Shown here one piece after another: positions 41,462 through 51,193 of a DNA stretch of 64,000 nucleotides. The position numbers and the translations under genes were made by a program. Positions within the stretch are counted from its first letter, which is position 1. Each line of letters opens with the position of its first letter. Below the pieces are notes generated by a model that did no database searches, had not been told where the DNA came from, and saw nothing but the letters and a program-made list of their open reading frames with translations. Source of the stretch: Cylindrotheca closterium (taxonomy: Eukaryota > Bacillariophyta > Bacillariophyceae > Bacillariales > Bacillariaceae). Location of the stretch: assembly GCA_933822405.4 (NCBI GenBank), contig CAKOGP040001758.1, forward strand, positions 233,945 to 297,944, in the 5' to 3' direction.

Positions 41462-42942
41462 TTACTTGCTTTGAAAATCCTTCCAGGTATCTTGCAGCAG
41501 TTGCAAGAACTTCTTGTTCTCTTCTTCGGTACCTATTGTTACACGAATGCACTGATCACAGTGCATCTCGCTTCCACGATAACGAGTCACGACACCCTTA
41601 TCTGCCATGGTCTTGTACATTTCAATTGCCTTGTCTTTTACGCGGAACAACAAAAAATTGGAATCACTGGGGTAAACTTTAACGACAAAGTCCAAAGCTT
41701 CCAACTCTTTGGCGACAACCTCTCGTTGTGCCAACAAGCTGGCAATGTTCTTTTCCAAAGTGGAAATCGACTTCATGGCATTGATGGCAACTTCACTGGT
41801 CAAGGAGTTGACATTGTAAGGAGCCTTGACATTGTTCATTAGTTGGATGACATCCGGTGCCCCGATACAGAATCCGCAACGAATTCCAGCCAATCCAAAG
41901 GCCTTGGAAAGTGTTTGCAAAACGACGACGTTGGGGTACTTGTTGACCAATTCAATAGCGCTGCCTTCCTTGCTAAAGTCTACGTATGCCTCATCGACGA
42001 CGACCAATCCCTTATACTTTTCACTGGAGGCGACCTTTTCAATCTCTGATAGTGGGATTGCCTTGCAAGTTGGGTTCCCAGGACTGCAGATGAACAGCAA
42101 CTTGGTTTCGTCGGTGACGGCATCCAACATCTGATAATTTTGTATAAGGAAAGACGCATCACATAGAAACAGAAAAAGAATATCCGCAGTCATATCACAA
42201 AGAAAAATATCCACAGTCAGAAACGAATGAATGGCAACACATGTACACTCGTCAGACGTCTCGTTGGGCCCATCACACCAATCTGAATTGTCATGACGAC
42301 GACTGAAACATACTAACATACCTCTGAAACCCGAATATCAAAGTCGGGCGTCAAGGGAACCGACAAAAGTGAAACATCATTGACCTTGGCGCAAACCTTG
42401 TACATGCCATACGTGGGAGGTGTAATCAGGATATTGTCCTTGGCAGGATAGCAAAAGATTCTCATCAACAAATCAATGGCTTCATCCGATCCTACACCAA
42501 CAAAAATGTTCTCAGGCTTCATGCCGTGCCCACGGTATTTAGCATACAATTCCTTTAGACCAATTTGATAAGGATCGGGATAACGCTCCAAAGTATTGCA
42601 ATTGTCGTAAGGGTCCAAACACTTGGTGGGCAGACTGGTAGGACCGTAGGCATTTTCGTTCGCATCCAACAAGACACCGCTGGAATAATCGTCGCGGGCA
42701 CATCGATAAGGGTGCAATTCAAGAATGTTTTTGCGAGCAATGCTTGCGGCAATTCCGGTTCCAGTTGTCATTTTGCTATTGTTGGTATTGGCAGTTACTG
42801 TGTTTGAACTTGATTTTCGACCGTTGCTTTTGTCGGAAGTTGAGAATAAGGAAGATGTTTCCTTAGGGCTAATTGCCTGTGTGTAGAAGATAAGTTGACA
42901 GGCAAGAACAATGTAAATAAAATTCTGAGGACAATATCTCAT
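41462..42942 (-). CDS. hisC: Histidinol-phosphate aminotransferase, two exons
   Basis: Exon 1 (42942-42322) and exon 2 (42130-41462) join between codons across a 191-bp intron, giving 429 aa. Fold-type I aminotransferase marks: ANENAYGPTSLP, GVGSDEAIDLL, FICSPGNPT, VVDEAYVDF, and SKAFGLAGIRCG, where K283 would bind PLP. The C-terminus IRVTIGTEEENKKFL is typical of HisC. It converts imidazole-acetol phosphate and Glu to histidinol phosphate in histidine synthesis. The N-terminus starts with a signal-peptide-like stretch (IYIVLACQLIFYTQAIS) and a Ser/Thr/Asn-rich linker before the domain near residue 60, suitable for plastid import. An alternative start at Met57 would give a cytosolic form. Confidence 0.93.
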
Positions 42943-43097
42943 TCACAGAATATTCAACAAATGGATGGTGGTCTAAATACCTTTTTGCTGCTTCCGATGA
43001 GAAAGTGGAAGGGATCAGGTTTGAGGTTGTCACGAGAATTACAGAACTCGTGGTGAAATTGTGAAATGTGAGACAACCGCTCTGAAGCCACTGCTTT

Positions 43098-43191
43098 TGT
43101 TTAGATGTTGGGTGATGACAACGGAAAAGACGTAAAACCTTGTTGTCTGAAAATTAATTGAATTGTGTGCGAAAACATGCACGTAAACGAT
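43098..43191. repeat. 94-bp terminal direct repeat, left
   Basis: Starts tgtttagatgttgggtgatg and ends gcacgtaaacgat. It is identical by eye to 45650-45743, the same length and orientation. Likely all or part of an LTR; its ends (TG.. / ..CGAT) are not the perfect TG..CA of a complete LTR. Confidence 0.85.
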
Positions 43192-44000
43192 GTGGATGAC
43201 GATGGTTACTCGAACACGATGTTCAAAGCCATTGTTGACTACAAGAAAGATCCGAAGGTGGCTGTCTCAGAGGAGAAGTCTTATGTCATGAGCAAGAATG
43301 GACAGAGACGAACTCGAAAGACCACCAAAGGATGGAAACTGATGGTCCTATGGAACGATGGGACACAGTCTTGGATTGACTTGAGCGTTTTGAAGGAATC
43401 CAATCCTGTTGATGTTGCTGAATTTGCAAAAGCGCATCATATTGATGAGGAACCTGCATTCCGCTGGTGGGTACCTTATACACTCAGAAAGCGAGACATG
43501 ATCATCTCTGCTGTTAAGGCCCGTGTCAGAAAGACTACGCACAAGTACGGTATTGAAATACCAACAAGTGTAGAACACGCAAAGAGGCTTGACGCCCAAA
43601 ATGGTAACAACTTGTGGATGAAAGCGTTATCTAAGGAAATGTCCAACATTGGTGTTGCAGTTGAAGTGCTGGCCTATGGCGTGCTAGCACCTCCTGGATA
43701 TTCAAAGGTCACTGGTCATCTAGTATGGGATGTGAAGATGGATTTCACTCGCAAAGCCCGATGGGTACTTGATGGTCACAAAACACCTGATCCCCTGTAT
43801 TCTCAGTATGCAGGAGTGGTATCACGTGAGAGTGTCAGAATTGCCTTTACCTATGCTGCCCTGAATAACCTGGACGTTTTTGCTGCCGATATCCGAAATG
43901 CTTACCTTCAAGCACCCTCATCCAGAAAGGACTATATCATTTGTGGCCCTGAATTTGGATTGGAGAATGTTGGAAAGGTTGCCTTGATTCATCGTGCATC
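43192..44000 (+). pseudogene. Copia reverse-transcriptase fragment
   Basis: The plus frame from the repeat onward reads as the N-terminal half of a copia RT: KGWKLMVLWNDGTQSWIDL, LWMKALSKEMSNIGVAVEVL, GHLVWDVKMDFTRKARWVLDGH, then VFAADIRNAYLQAPSSRKDY, which includes the first catalytic-domain block. It stops making sense near 44000, where the sequence becomes antisense of the region downstream of gag. The YVDD-type catalytic block and everything after it are absent. It is truncated and inverted, hence non-functional. Confidence 0.75.
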
Positions 44001-44075
44001 CATCATCTTCCAGGGTGGGTCCGGCTCCAGAGTCCAATGCATCGCAGAAATAACTTTGGGCTCGGCCGGGACCAG

Positions 44076-45614
44076 TCAATGTTTCTTCCCAAGAATCTTG
44101 GCAAGAACAATAGCATTGACATCAGCAGATGTAGAAGGAGCAGGCGCATGGCTAGCGGCATTGGCTGTTTTGAGTGCACTGACAAGAGTATCATGGAGAC
44201 CTTTCTTCTTGTCTTCCTCATCAGTGTATTGCTTGACACGTCGTTTCAGCTCCTTTTCAAAAGCAGCAGCCGATACTTTTCCTTCTTTCTTTGGAGACGA
44301 GTTTCCACCATGAGCTTTAGCCTTTGCAGCTCTATCTCTTGCGACTGCAGCCTTCCCCTCAGGTGTCAAACGCCAAGCTTTGAGCTCAGCTCTTTGCTCT
44401 GCAGGGAGCTTGTCGAACTCCTTTTTCTTGTAGAAACGAAGATGAACGCCAGTCTTTCCAATTCCAGATCTCAGAGAAGCAATCTCAATGGTTTGGTTGG
44501 CTGATTCATCAATGGTAACAGTAGTATCTGAAATTTGTGCGTGACTGCGCTTGTTCTTCTTGGCAACCGGGTCGGCAAGTTGGAGCAATCGTGCACATTC
44601 TTCAAAAGAATATCTTGGGCCATTAGGATCTTCGTTGCCCTCAATGTTGGCAATAGTCGCATGGAGCCCAGGATCAGTTGTGTGGAGCGCTCGAAGGAGG
44701 TATCCAATCCTTGTGTGCTCATTTGGAATCTGGTATTCCACATGTTGAGAGGCAGTAAGGAGAGCCTGGTGGGCATTGCGGTGTCCTCCAATGAATCGTT
44801 CCAAAGGAAAAGTGCCGTTTCCCTTCCACTTTTGAACAGTAATGAAATCGGTGTTCTTTTCAATTTCTTTAGACCACTTCTCTTTACCAAGGTATTGAGC
44901 AACAATGGCAAAGAAGGCACCTCTTCCATCTCTTGTCTGCTCAAATGGGGTCAAAGACGAAGCATAAGTCGTCCCTCGTAGCGCTTCCTCCAGTTTGGCA
45001 AATACTCGAGCATTATCCTGGTGAAACCTAGGATGAGTGTGGGATGCTCTAGCAGTGAATTCAGCAACAAGCGAGCCATGTTCAATAGAATATGGTCGAT
45101 CCGGAGCAAGTGGTGGTTCAGCTGGAACATCAGCGTCTTCTCTCAAGACATATCCAAGAGGGAAACCTCTTACACCATAGCTCTCATGGATGACAGATCT
45201 AAAGGCAGCAAGCCATTTCATGATGGGCAAAGCTTTGCTGACACAGGGTACCTTTGGATCTTCCCGCTCTTGAGCAATCTTCAGTGCTTCACGCTCCTCT
45301 TGATACATGATGAGTGTATTTGTCCATCTCATGCATGCTGCAGTGAGCGCTCTGCCAGTAGCAAGATAAAATCGGACAGCAGAGGCAGCAGTCTTGAGGC
45401 GTGAAAGAGACAGGGCGCTGAAGACACTATTTGGAGGGCCATGTCTTGTGATGTGCTTGTGAATATCATCAAGCATGCCGTCATTGAACTCCTTGAGCGA
45501 ATCTATTGTTGTGATGCCTTGCTGATTCAGATGGGGATCGAAAATTCCTGGTGGGATTGCCATCTGATCATCATGGGTGAAGAAAGCAGTGTTTTGGGCA
45601 TTTGTAATGACCAT
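44076..45614 (-). CDS. Gag-like protein of the copia element
   Basis: 512 aa, intact, starting 36 bp inside the right direct repeat. The pattern is that of diatom copia gag proteins: a helical capsid-like core (SIEHGSLVAEFTARASHTHPR, HVEYQIPNEHTRIGYLLRAL) and a Lys/Arg/Gly-rich C-terminal part (KAKAHGGNSSPKKEGKVSAA). No CCHC zinc knuckle is present. The intact frame while pol is destroyed suggests recent rearrangement, or use of the frame by other elements in trans. Confidence 0.65.
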   Translation of the reverse strand: MVITNAQNTAFFTHDDQMAIPPGIFDPHLNQQGITTIDSLKEFNDGMLDDIHKHITRHGPPNSVFSALSLSRLKTAASAVRFYLATGRALTAACMRWTNTLIMYQEEREALKIAQEREDPKVPCVSKALPIMKWLAAFRSVIHESYGVRGFPLGYVLREDADVPAEPPLAPDRPYSIEHGSLVAEFTARASHTHPRFHQDNARVFAKLEEALRGTTYASSLTPFEQTRDGRGAFFAIVAQYLGKEKWSKEIEKNTDFITVQKWKGNGTFPLERFIGGHRNAHQALLTASQHVEYQIPNEHTRIGYLLRALHTTDPGLHATIANIEGNEDPNGPRYSFEECARLLQLADPVAKKNKRSHAQISDTTVTIDESANQTIEIASLRSGIGKTGVHLRFYKKKEFDKLPAEQRAELKAWRLTPEGKAAVARDRAAKAKAHGGNSSPKKEGKVSAAAFEKELKRRVKQYTDEEDKKKGLHDTLVSALKTANAASHAPAPSTSADVNAIVLAKILGKKH

Positions 45615-45649
45615 TCTGGGTAGTCGTTAGACAGTGGGTACTGATAAAC

Positions 45650-45743
45650 TGTTTAGATGTTGGGTGATGACAACGGAAAAGACGTAAAACCTTGTTGTCT
45701 GAAAATTAATTGAATTGTGTGCGAAAACATGCACGTAAACGAT
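45650..45743. repeat. 94-bp terminal direct repeat, right
   Basis: Partner of 43098-43191. In gag orientation this is the upstream copy, with 35 bp between it and the gag start codon, where a primer-binding site would be expected. Confidence 0.85.
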
Positions 45744-46025
45744 CGCTAGCATCGCCAACGTTCACCAACGTTCAATTTGGCGTACTAACCGACATTCCGT
45801 CTGTCTGCCTGACGTTAGAACACCACAACTTTTTCTCTGTCTGTCCGTTGTAAGCTTATTCGTAGATTGGTAGACAAATCCAAAACTATAAAAGTACTAT
45901 TTGATTATGGCTTCAGAGTGACGAAACCTGCAGTTGCATCGAAGGGATGACGCACTCATGCAAAAAGTCCGAATGTACTGACCGCAGACAGACTTCCTCC
46001 AGACTCGGATTTGACTCGGATGACA

Positions 46026-48896
46026 CTAGTCTTCAATGGTACTCTTGCTTTCTTCCTGCTTGCCGCCAATACTACTTGTGTTATTAGCATTGTGAATCAC
46101 AGCCGCAATCATGGATAGGGAATTTGTCACCTTTTCGATCGGATTGATGTTGTCCTGTATTATTGTTTCCATGATTTGCTTTTCAAAGCAATGGGACACT
46201 GCCACCAATATGTGGAGCTCACAACACTTGATGGGCAAGGAACCACTGCGACTAATGGCGACTAGCAGATCCATGGCCTTGTTCCTTTCCATCGTCAATT
46301 CATCGCTATCAAGAAGCGTCCGCTGATTTTGTTCCCATCCCATCAGTAGGTGCTCTTGGCGGGATCTTTCCCAGTACTTGGAAGTCTGGACAATGGTCGA
46401 TTTCAACGCGCCATCTTTGTCCATTTCCTCAAACTTGGAATCCAATATACTAGGAATCAAGGTAAGATCATTTGAGGAAGAGGTATCCACACGCTTGGGC
46501 AAAAATGTTGTCGTTGATGGCGGCTGACTCTCGTGTGATCCCGTGGAAGGAACAGCTGCCATTTGTTGGCCACTCAGAAATGCCATTTGTGGCATGTGTT
46601 CCCCTGGTGCCGAAATCATCTCAAGTGATGCACGTGGCTGTTGATGCCTTCGATTGGAAGAATGCATCCCACCGGAGTCCTCTTCATTTGGGTATGCTTC
46701 CACTCTTCCGTCGATTGCCTCTTGTAATTTTGCTCGCATTTTGGCGTCGTCTAGTTCCTTGTCTTTGGCTCGCTCCAAGGTTTCCAGTACTGTCGAAGCA
46801 TACTGTCGTACCGTCTTTACCTTTTCTTGCACGCTGGGTTCACCTTCATCCTCATTGCCGTTGCTAGATCGATCAAAGGAAAGAAGATCGGACGGTATTT
46901 GGTGATCCGCGAAGAGCGTCATGAGATCTTGGGTCAACTGGATTTCCTTGGTCAATGCACCCTCTGGAAGATTCAGTAGCGTTTCCAATTGTGGTTTGAT
47001 TTGAATGATGCAAACGCCAAAGACCGAGGACTCGAGTTGCATTTTTCGGTAGGCTTCGGCAAAGGCACGTTGTTCTGGGGACAGGGATGAAATGGAGTCC
47101 CGAAATTCCTTGGCACTCGGCAAAGTGTTGGTGAGAAGAGGAATCAATACCTCGTCCTTGTTTTGAACAATAATAGCATCTTTGGGCACAAAGGTGTCTG
47201 GTCCACTCATGACTCCCAAGACAACCAAGAAGCTAGAGAACTGATTCGCTCGAGCAACCAAGTTTGTTTTCCAAGATCCGTGATCCAAACCCCAACGATG
47301 TTGCACCCATCCATGCAAGTAGCGATCCCCTTGAAGATTGATTGAAGTGGCAGCATCTACGGCAAGGGCAATGGGCGGATTGGAATCCCCACCTGGGATG
47401 TGACGCACCATGGTTTCCACTAATGACCCTTCACCGGCTTGACCTTCGATGGAGATTGTGCCATCTGGAAATTGTCCACCCCGTCGAATGGCATAGGAGA
47501 ATGGTTTGGGAGCATATTCTGACGTCAAGATCTGTTTCGAGTAGTGACTCATGAATCGGTCAAAGTCTTGGGATGTCAATTCCTTTCCGATGGCTTGGAT
47601 CAGTTGATCTCGGAGCAAACCTTCCACATAGTCGACACTGTCAGCCCAAGATTCCGTCAGCTCACCAAGATGACGTAGCATACTGGTCAATACAATGTCC
47701 TTTTCTGACATGTACCCCTCATCTGGATATCTCGATTCGACGGAATGAACAAAGTCATCCATGGAATCGTCGTGCTTGGAAAGAAACAAATCAATGTCTC
47801 CTGTGGGTAATACAGAAGAACCTTCAAACAAGGGGAGAATAGGAGCAAACATCATACTTTCCAAAGCTTGTCTTTCTTCAGGCGTAGTAGGCCGACGATT
47901 GTCATTGTCTGCTGGAGCAACCTTTTCCAAGTGTTCAAAAATGGAAGAAACCTCGTCGGCCCATGCTTCATATTTGTTTCGAAAGGCAAAGGCTTGTTCA
48001 ATTTCCGTGTTTCGCCTTGGTGTCTTGCACGCTTTTGATTGTCGGTCGACTGAGAATTCACTGCTGAGTAGTCCTTTGGTCGTCCCATAACTCATGATTT
48101 GTTGAAAGAGCCAGGTCATGTCGACTGTCAAATCGTGAACCCGTGACGGCAAGGGAGTGGGAGGTCGTCGATCCGTAGGCCGTCCTTTATTCAAGCTCCC
48201 CAACAATACAATTTCCGTTTCCATGTCACTTCGATTTTGCAATTCAATTTCTTGATCGTCCCCAATTTGGAAATAGACTCGATAGGGTGTGCTCAATTTC
48301 CATTCGTAATCCTGAACCGTAGCCTTGACCTGAATGTTTTCCTTGGAAGAAGATGCCAGACGACCGATCAATCCCGCGCCTGATTTCACACTACCTATAA
48401 TATCCATCTCGGACCGAATCACCTTTCGTTTCGTTTGCTGGACAAAGTCACACGTTTGGTCCATCCGAAAGTGAAGGGAGACGGGTTTCTTGTGTTCCTG
48501 CACGGCCTTTACGAGCTGGAGCAAGGTTTCGTGCGATAGACCAATTTTCTTGAGGACGGAAATGGCGGATGCAATCAGAGTGTTGGTCATGGTGTCGACC
48601 ATTGCGTACTTGTCATTGTAGGTATGATGCTCCGCCTCTTCCAGCAAAACGGGATGACGTGTGGTGTTGAGAATCGTGCCGACCGCCTGCAGTGCATCTT
48701 GGACTGAGTTTGAAAAAGACTGCTGGTTAGACAAAGAAGGAAACACAAAAGCTTCAAGCCTCAGCCACCATACTGTATACGCACCCTTGTTCCGAAAATG
48801 CACCTGATGCAAATCCAACGGACTGACAGCTTGGCAAATCGTCACAGTACCTAAGCTAATTCCAAACAGAATCAAGAGTGGGCGAAATGATTGCAT
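46026..48896 (-). CDS. Large secreted protist-specific protein
   Basis: The frame is open upstream, but the ATG at 48896 opens with a signal peptide (MQSFRPLLILFGISLGTVTICQAVS), so this start is chosen (956 aa). Conserved-looking blocks: YLHGWVQHRWGLDHGSW, QFSSFLVVLGVMSG, ESVFGVCIIQIKPQLETLL, LTQDLMTLFADHQIPSDLLSFD and, at the C-terminus, LLVAISRSGSLPIKCCELHILVA. I recall this combination only from uncharacterised stramenopile proteins. It probably enters the secretory or endomembrane system, with a coiled-coil acidic segment near residues 700-760. No enzymatic motif was seen. A candidate intron at 48.7 kb was rejected because removing it breaks the frame. Confidence 0.7.
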   Translation of the reverse strand: MQSFRPLLILFGISLGTVTICQAVSPLDLHQVHFRNKGAYTVWWLRLEAFVFPSLSNQQSFSNSVQDALQAVGTILNTTRHPVLLEEAEHHTYNDKYAMVDTMTNTLIASAISVLKKIGLSHETLLQLVKAVQEHKKPVSLHFRMDQTCDFVQQTKRKVIRSEMDIIGSVKSGAGLIGRLASSSKENIQVKATVQDYEWKLSTPYRVYFQIGDDQEIELQNRSDMETEIVLLGSLNKGRPTDRRPPTPLPSRVHDLTVDMTWLFQQIMSYGTTKGLLSSEFSVDRQSKACKTPRRNTEIEQAFAFRNKYEAWADEVSSIFEHLEKVAPADNDNRRPTTPEERQALESMMFAPILPLFEGSSVLPTGDIDLFLSKHDDSMDDFVHSVESRYPDEGYMSEKDIVLTSMLRHLGELTESWADSVDYVEGLLRDQLIQAIGKELTSQDFDRFMSHYSKQILTSEYAPKPFSYAIRRGGQFPDGTISIEGQAGEGSLVETMVRHIPGGDSNPPIALAVDAATSINLQGDRYLHGWVQHRWGLDHGSWKTNLVARANQFSSFLVVLGVMSGPDTFVPKDAIIVQNKDEVLIPLLTNTLPSAKEFRDSISSLSPEQRAFAEAYRKMQLESSVFGVCIIQIKPQLETLLNLPEGALTKEIQLTQDLMTLFADHQIPSDLLSFDRSSNGNEDEGEPSVQEKVKTVRQYASTVLETLERAKDKELDDAKMRAKLQEAIDGRVEAYPNEEDSGGMHSSNRRHQQPRASLEMISAPGEHMPQMAFLSGQQMAAVPSTGSHESQPPSTTTFLPKRVDTSSSNDLTLIPSILDSKFEEMDKDGALKSTIVQTSKYWERSRQEHLLMGWEQNQRTLLDSDELTMERNKAMDLLVAISRSGSLPIKCCELHILVAVSHCFEKQIMETIIQDNINPIEKVTNSLSMIAAVIHNANNTSSIGGKQEESKSTIED

Positions 48897-49188
48897 TGTG
48901 AATCTTATTCTTTTCTCTTTCGTGAATACTGTATTATCTGTTCCATAGAGGCAGTGTATGAATAAATCGTTGCAATTCCAACAGTCAACGAGAAGTCGGT
49001 TGTGGACGACGTGTGACATGCGTTTTTGTTCATCATATAGCATTATTATTGACTTGCAAATCCTGAACTTCAATCAAATGAGTCGACTCCGAACCGATCC
49101 GAAATCATCGTGTCTCGTCATCACGTCGTTCTTCATATCTTTGTTGACACGACACACCACTGTATATCTTTGAATAGCAAGATAAACA

Positions 49189-50787
49189 ATGAGTTCAACA
49201 CACTGGCTACCAGAAACAGCAAAAGGCGACAACCTTCCCAATGCTTTATGCCTCGGAACAGGCCGATTCTTACGAAGCGTCTTGGTGCCAACCTTGGTGG
49301 GAGCTGGCTATCGACCTGCCTTGATTCAAACACGGGGAAGAAGTTTTATGGAGTTCATGGCTTCTTCTGACTCTGCAACAACAACATATCCGGTAGATAC
49401 CGTCTTGCCATCTGGGGACATTCAGACAGATTCAGTGGCCTGTTGGGGAGCCTTTAGTTTGGGAACTTCTGAGGATAAGAGTTATGTGCTCGACAACTTT
49501 TTGCCCACGCTCAAAGGCATCTCCATTCTTGGAATTGGTGTTACAGAGGCAGGATTGGCATCCAAAGACACTCAAGTCATGAAAGATTTGTTCCTTGTAT
49601 TTCAGAAATTTCAACAAGTCATCGTCAAAGACAAGAAATGTGAGGATTTGAATGGCAAAAAGATTTGCGTCATTGACATGGACAATGTTCCCAACAATGG
49701 CGATAAGGTTCGACAATACATGTTCGAGCTAGCTGCTGCTACTGAAGATAAAGATATGACATCATTCCTGGAAGAACATATCGTCTTCATGAACTCCATG
49801 GTCGATCGAATCACTTCGCATCGAGAGGGCGACAAGATGGTCCCGAAATGTGAACCCATGCCCGCCAAGGCGTTGGTCGTTTTGGATCCCAACGGAGATC
49901 TACCACAGTCGTTTGGTCAGCAACCTGGTGTTGTGGTTCGCAAAAGTGTAGACGAGCTCCAATTGGACATTGCCCTCAAGTTGAAGGTAGCCAACGGGAC
50001 ACATACAGCGATTGCTCATTTGTTGGCACTAATGAAATTGCTAAAGACAGATGTTCTCAGCAGCGACAAGCCTGGTTCACTCATGATGAAGTACCTAGAC
50101 AGCATGGTGGAGAATCAAATTGTTCCATCTGCTGGGGTCAATCAAGAGGAGGCGACTGCCGTCTACAAGGATTGGCGACAGCGACTGGTCCATCCACATT
50201 TTGGTCTTTCGAGTTTCTTTATTACCCAAAATGGGCCCGCCAAAGGAGGCATTCGATGGGGTCCTACAGTCAAGGAACTAGCACAACAAAAGATACAGTT
50301 GGAATACAGCATGGCATTTGCATATGCTGTCCTGTTGCGGTGGCTGACACCAGTCCCCAATACAGAGGTGGACTCCTCCTCGGGGATTTGCACGGGATGG
50401 CTCGATGGAGTCGATGTGAATCAAGTCACGATTGACAAGAACAAGGGTACTGAATATGCCGATGGTCTACTATACGATCTGGAGAATGGATGGTATCAGT
50501 ACAAGTGCTCCATCAACAGCAATATTGGTGGTAGTGATACCAAGTTGACGGCCCTTTTGCAGAAATGTGTGACCTCCAAAAGCACAGAGGATTGCAAAGA
50601 TGCAGTCAAAATGTACCTCTTGGCATCCGATGGTGGAGACCTCTCTTCGGTCCAGGAATCCATCAATGAATTGACAGAAGCTGTTTCACAACTGTACCTT
50701 GGCTTGATCTCTGGCAAAAGTGTCGGGGTCCTCCTGGAAGAGCTTGGAAGCAAGAGCAATGGTATTGGCTTTAGCGACAAGTGTTGA
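49189..50787 (+). CDS. Mannitol dehydrogenase-family polyol oxidoreductase
   Basis: 532 aa. It begins with a Rossmann-like N-terminal region (ALCLGTGRFLRSVLVPTLVGAG) and has the family's FMNSMVDRIT motif near residue 202. The C-terminal domain carries KLKVANGTH: K264, N269 and H272 have exactly the Lys-x4-Asn-x2-His spacing of the catalytic residues in long-chain mannitol and fructuronate dehydrogenases. Such enzymes interconvert a polyol and a ketose or uronate with NAD(P). The closing segments (LEYSMAFAYAVLLRWLTPV) fit the helical domain. No targeting signal is clear. The substrate cannot be told from sequence; mannitol or a tagaturonate-type acid are the candidates. Confidence 0.85.
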   Translation: MSSTHWLPETAKGDNLPNALCLGTGRFLRSVLVPTLVGAGYRPALIQTRGRSFMEFMASSDSATTTYPVDTVLPSGDIQTDSVACWGAFSLGTSEDKSYVLDNFLPTLKGISILGIGVTEAGLASKDTQVMKDLFLVFQKFQQVIVKDKKCEDLNGKKICVIDMDNVPNNGDKVRQYMFELAAATEDKDMTSFLEEHIVFMNSMVDRITSHREGDKMVPKCEPMPAKALVVLDPNGDLPQSFGQQPGVVVRKSVDELQLDIALKLKVANGTHTAIAHLLALMKLLKTDVLSSDKPGSLMMKYLDSMVENQIVPSAGVNQEEATAVYKDWRQRLVHPHFGLSSFFITQNGPAKGGIRWGPTVKELAQQKIQLEYSMAFAYAVLLRWLTPVPNTEVDSSSGICTGWLDGVDVNQVTIDKNKGTEYADGLLYDLENGWYQYKCSINSNIGGSDTKLTALLQKCVTSKSTEDCKDAVKMYLLASDGGDLSSVQESINELTEAVSQLYLGLISGKSVGVLLEELGSKSNGIGFSDKC

Positions 50788-51193
50788 AACAATGCAAGAT
50801 GATGTTATAATCTTGAGTGAGTAAGTCCTCCAGTAAAATAATGAAGCTGGCAAATATCTATGCTTCATTCCTAAACTTTTCTTATCGATGTATAATGTAG
50901 GTATCGCTTTGCGGTCGTGGGCAATACCAGTACACATGTACATGAGTTCTGTAGCGAAATCAAAAGAATTGGAAATCTGAATGAGCGTTAATTTTTTAAC
51001 GCTCGTCTCGATTTTATTTAGAAAAAAAAACGCGTAAACTCACACACCTGCAAACGGGCACGCTGCGGTTTGGATTTTGACCCACAAAACGTCAAAAAAC
51101 ACAAACCGAACGCATCTCTTCATTGTATACTTCAATTCCTCTACAAAGCACGCATAATCCAATCGCTCTCCCATTGCAATCTGGAGAACCAAA

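Larger units (their letters stand above)
43098..45743 (-). mobile_element. Rearranged Ty1/copia-type (CoDi-like) retroelement
   Basis: 94-bp direct repeats at 43098-43191 and 45650-45743 bracket 2.5 kb that contains a gag-like frame on the minus strand and a reverse-transcriptase fragment on the plus strand. Protease, integrase and RNase H are missing, and the pol fragment is inverted relative to gag. The element therefore cannot move on its own. No target-site duplication was found. Confidence 0.65.

Noticed and set aside
48714..48790. Apparent intron (GTGCGT .. TAACCAG) in the large secreted protein gene
   Set aside because: Its length of 62 or 65 nt is not a multiple of 3, so removal would shift an otherwise long open frame. 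The sequence is kept as coding.
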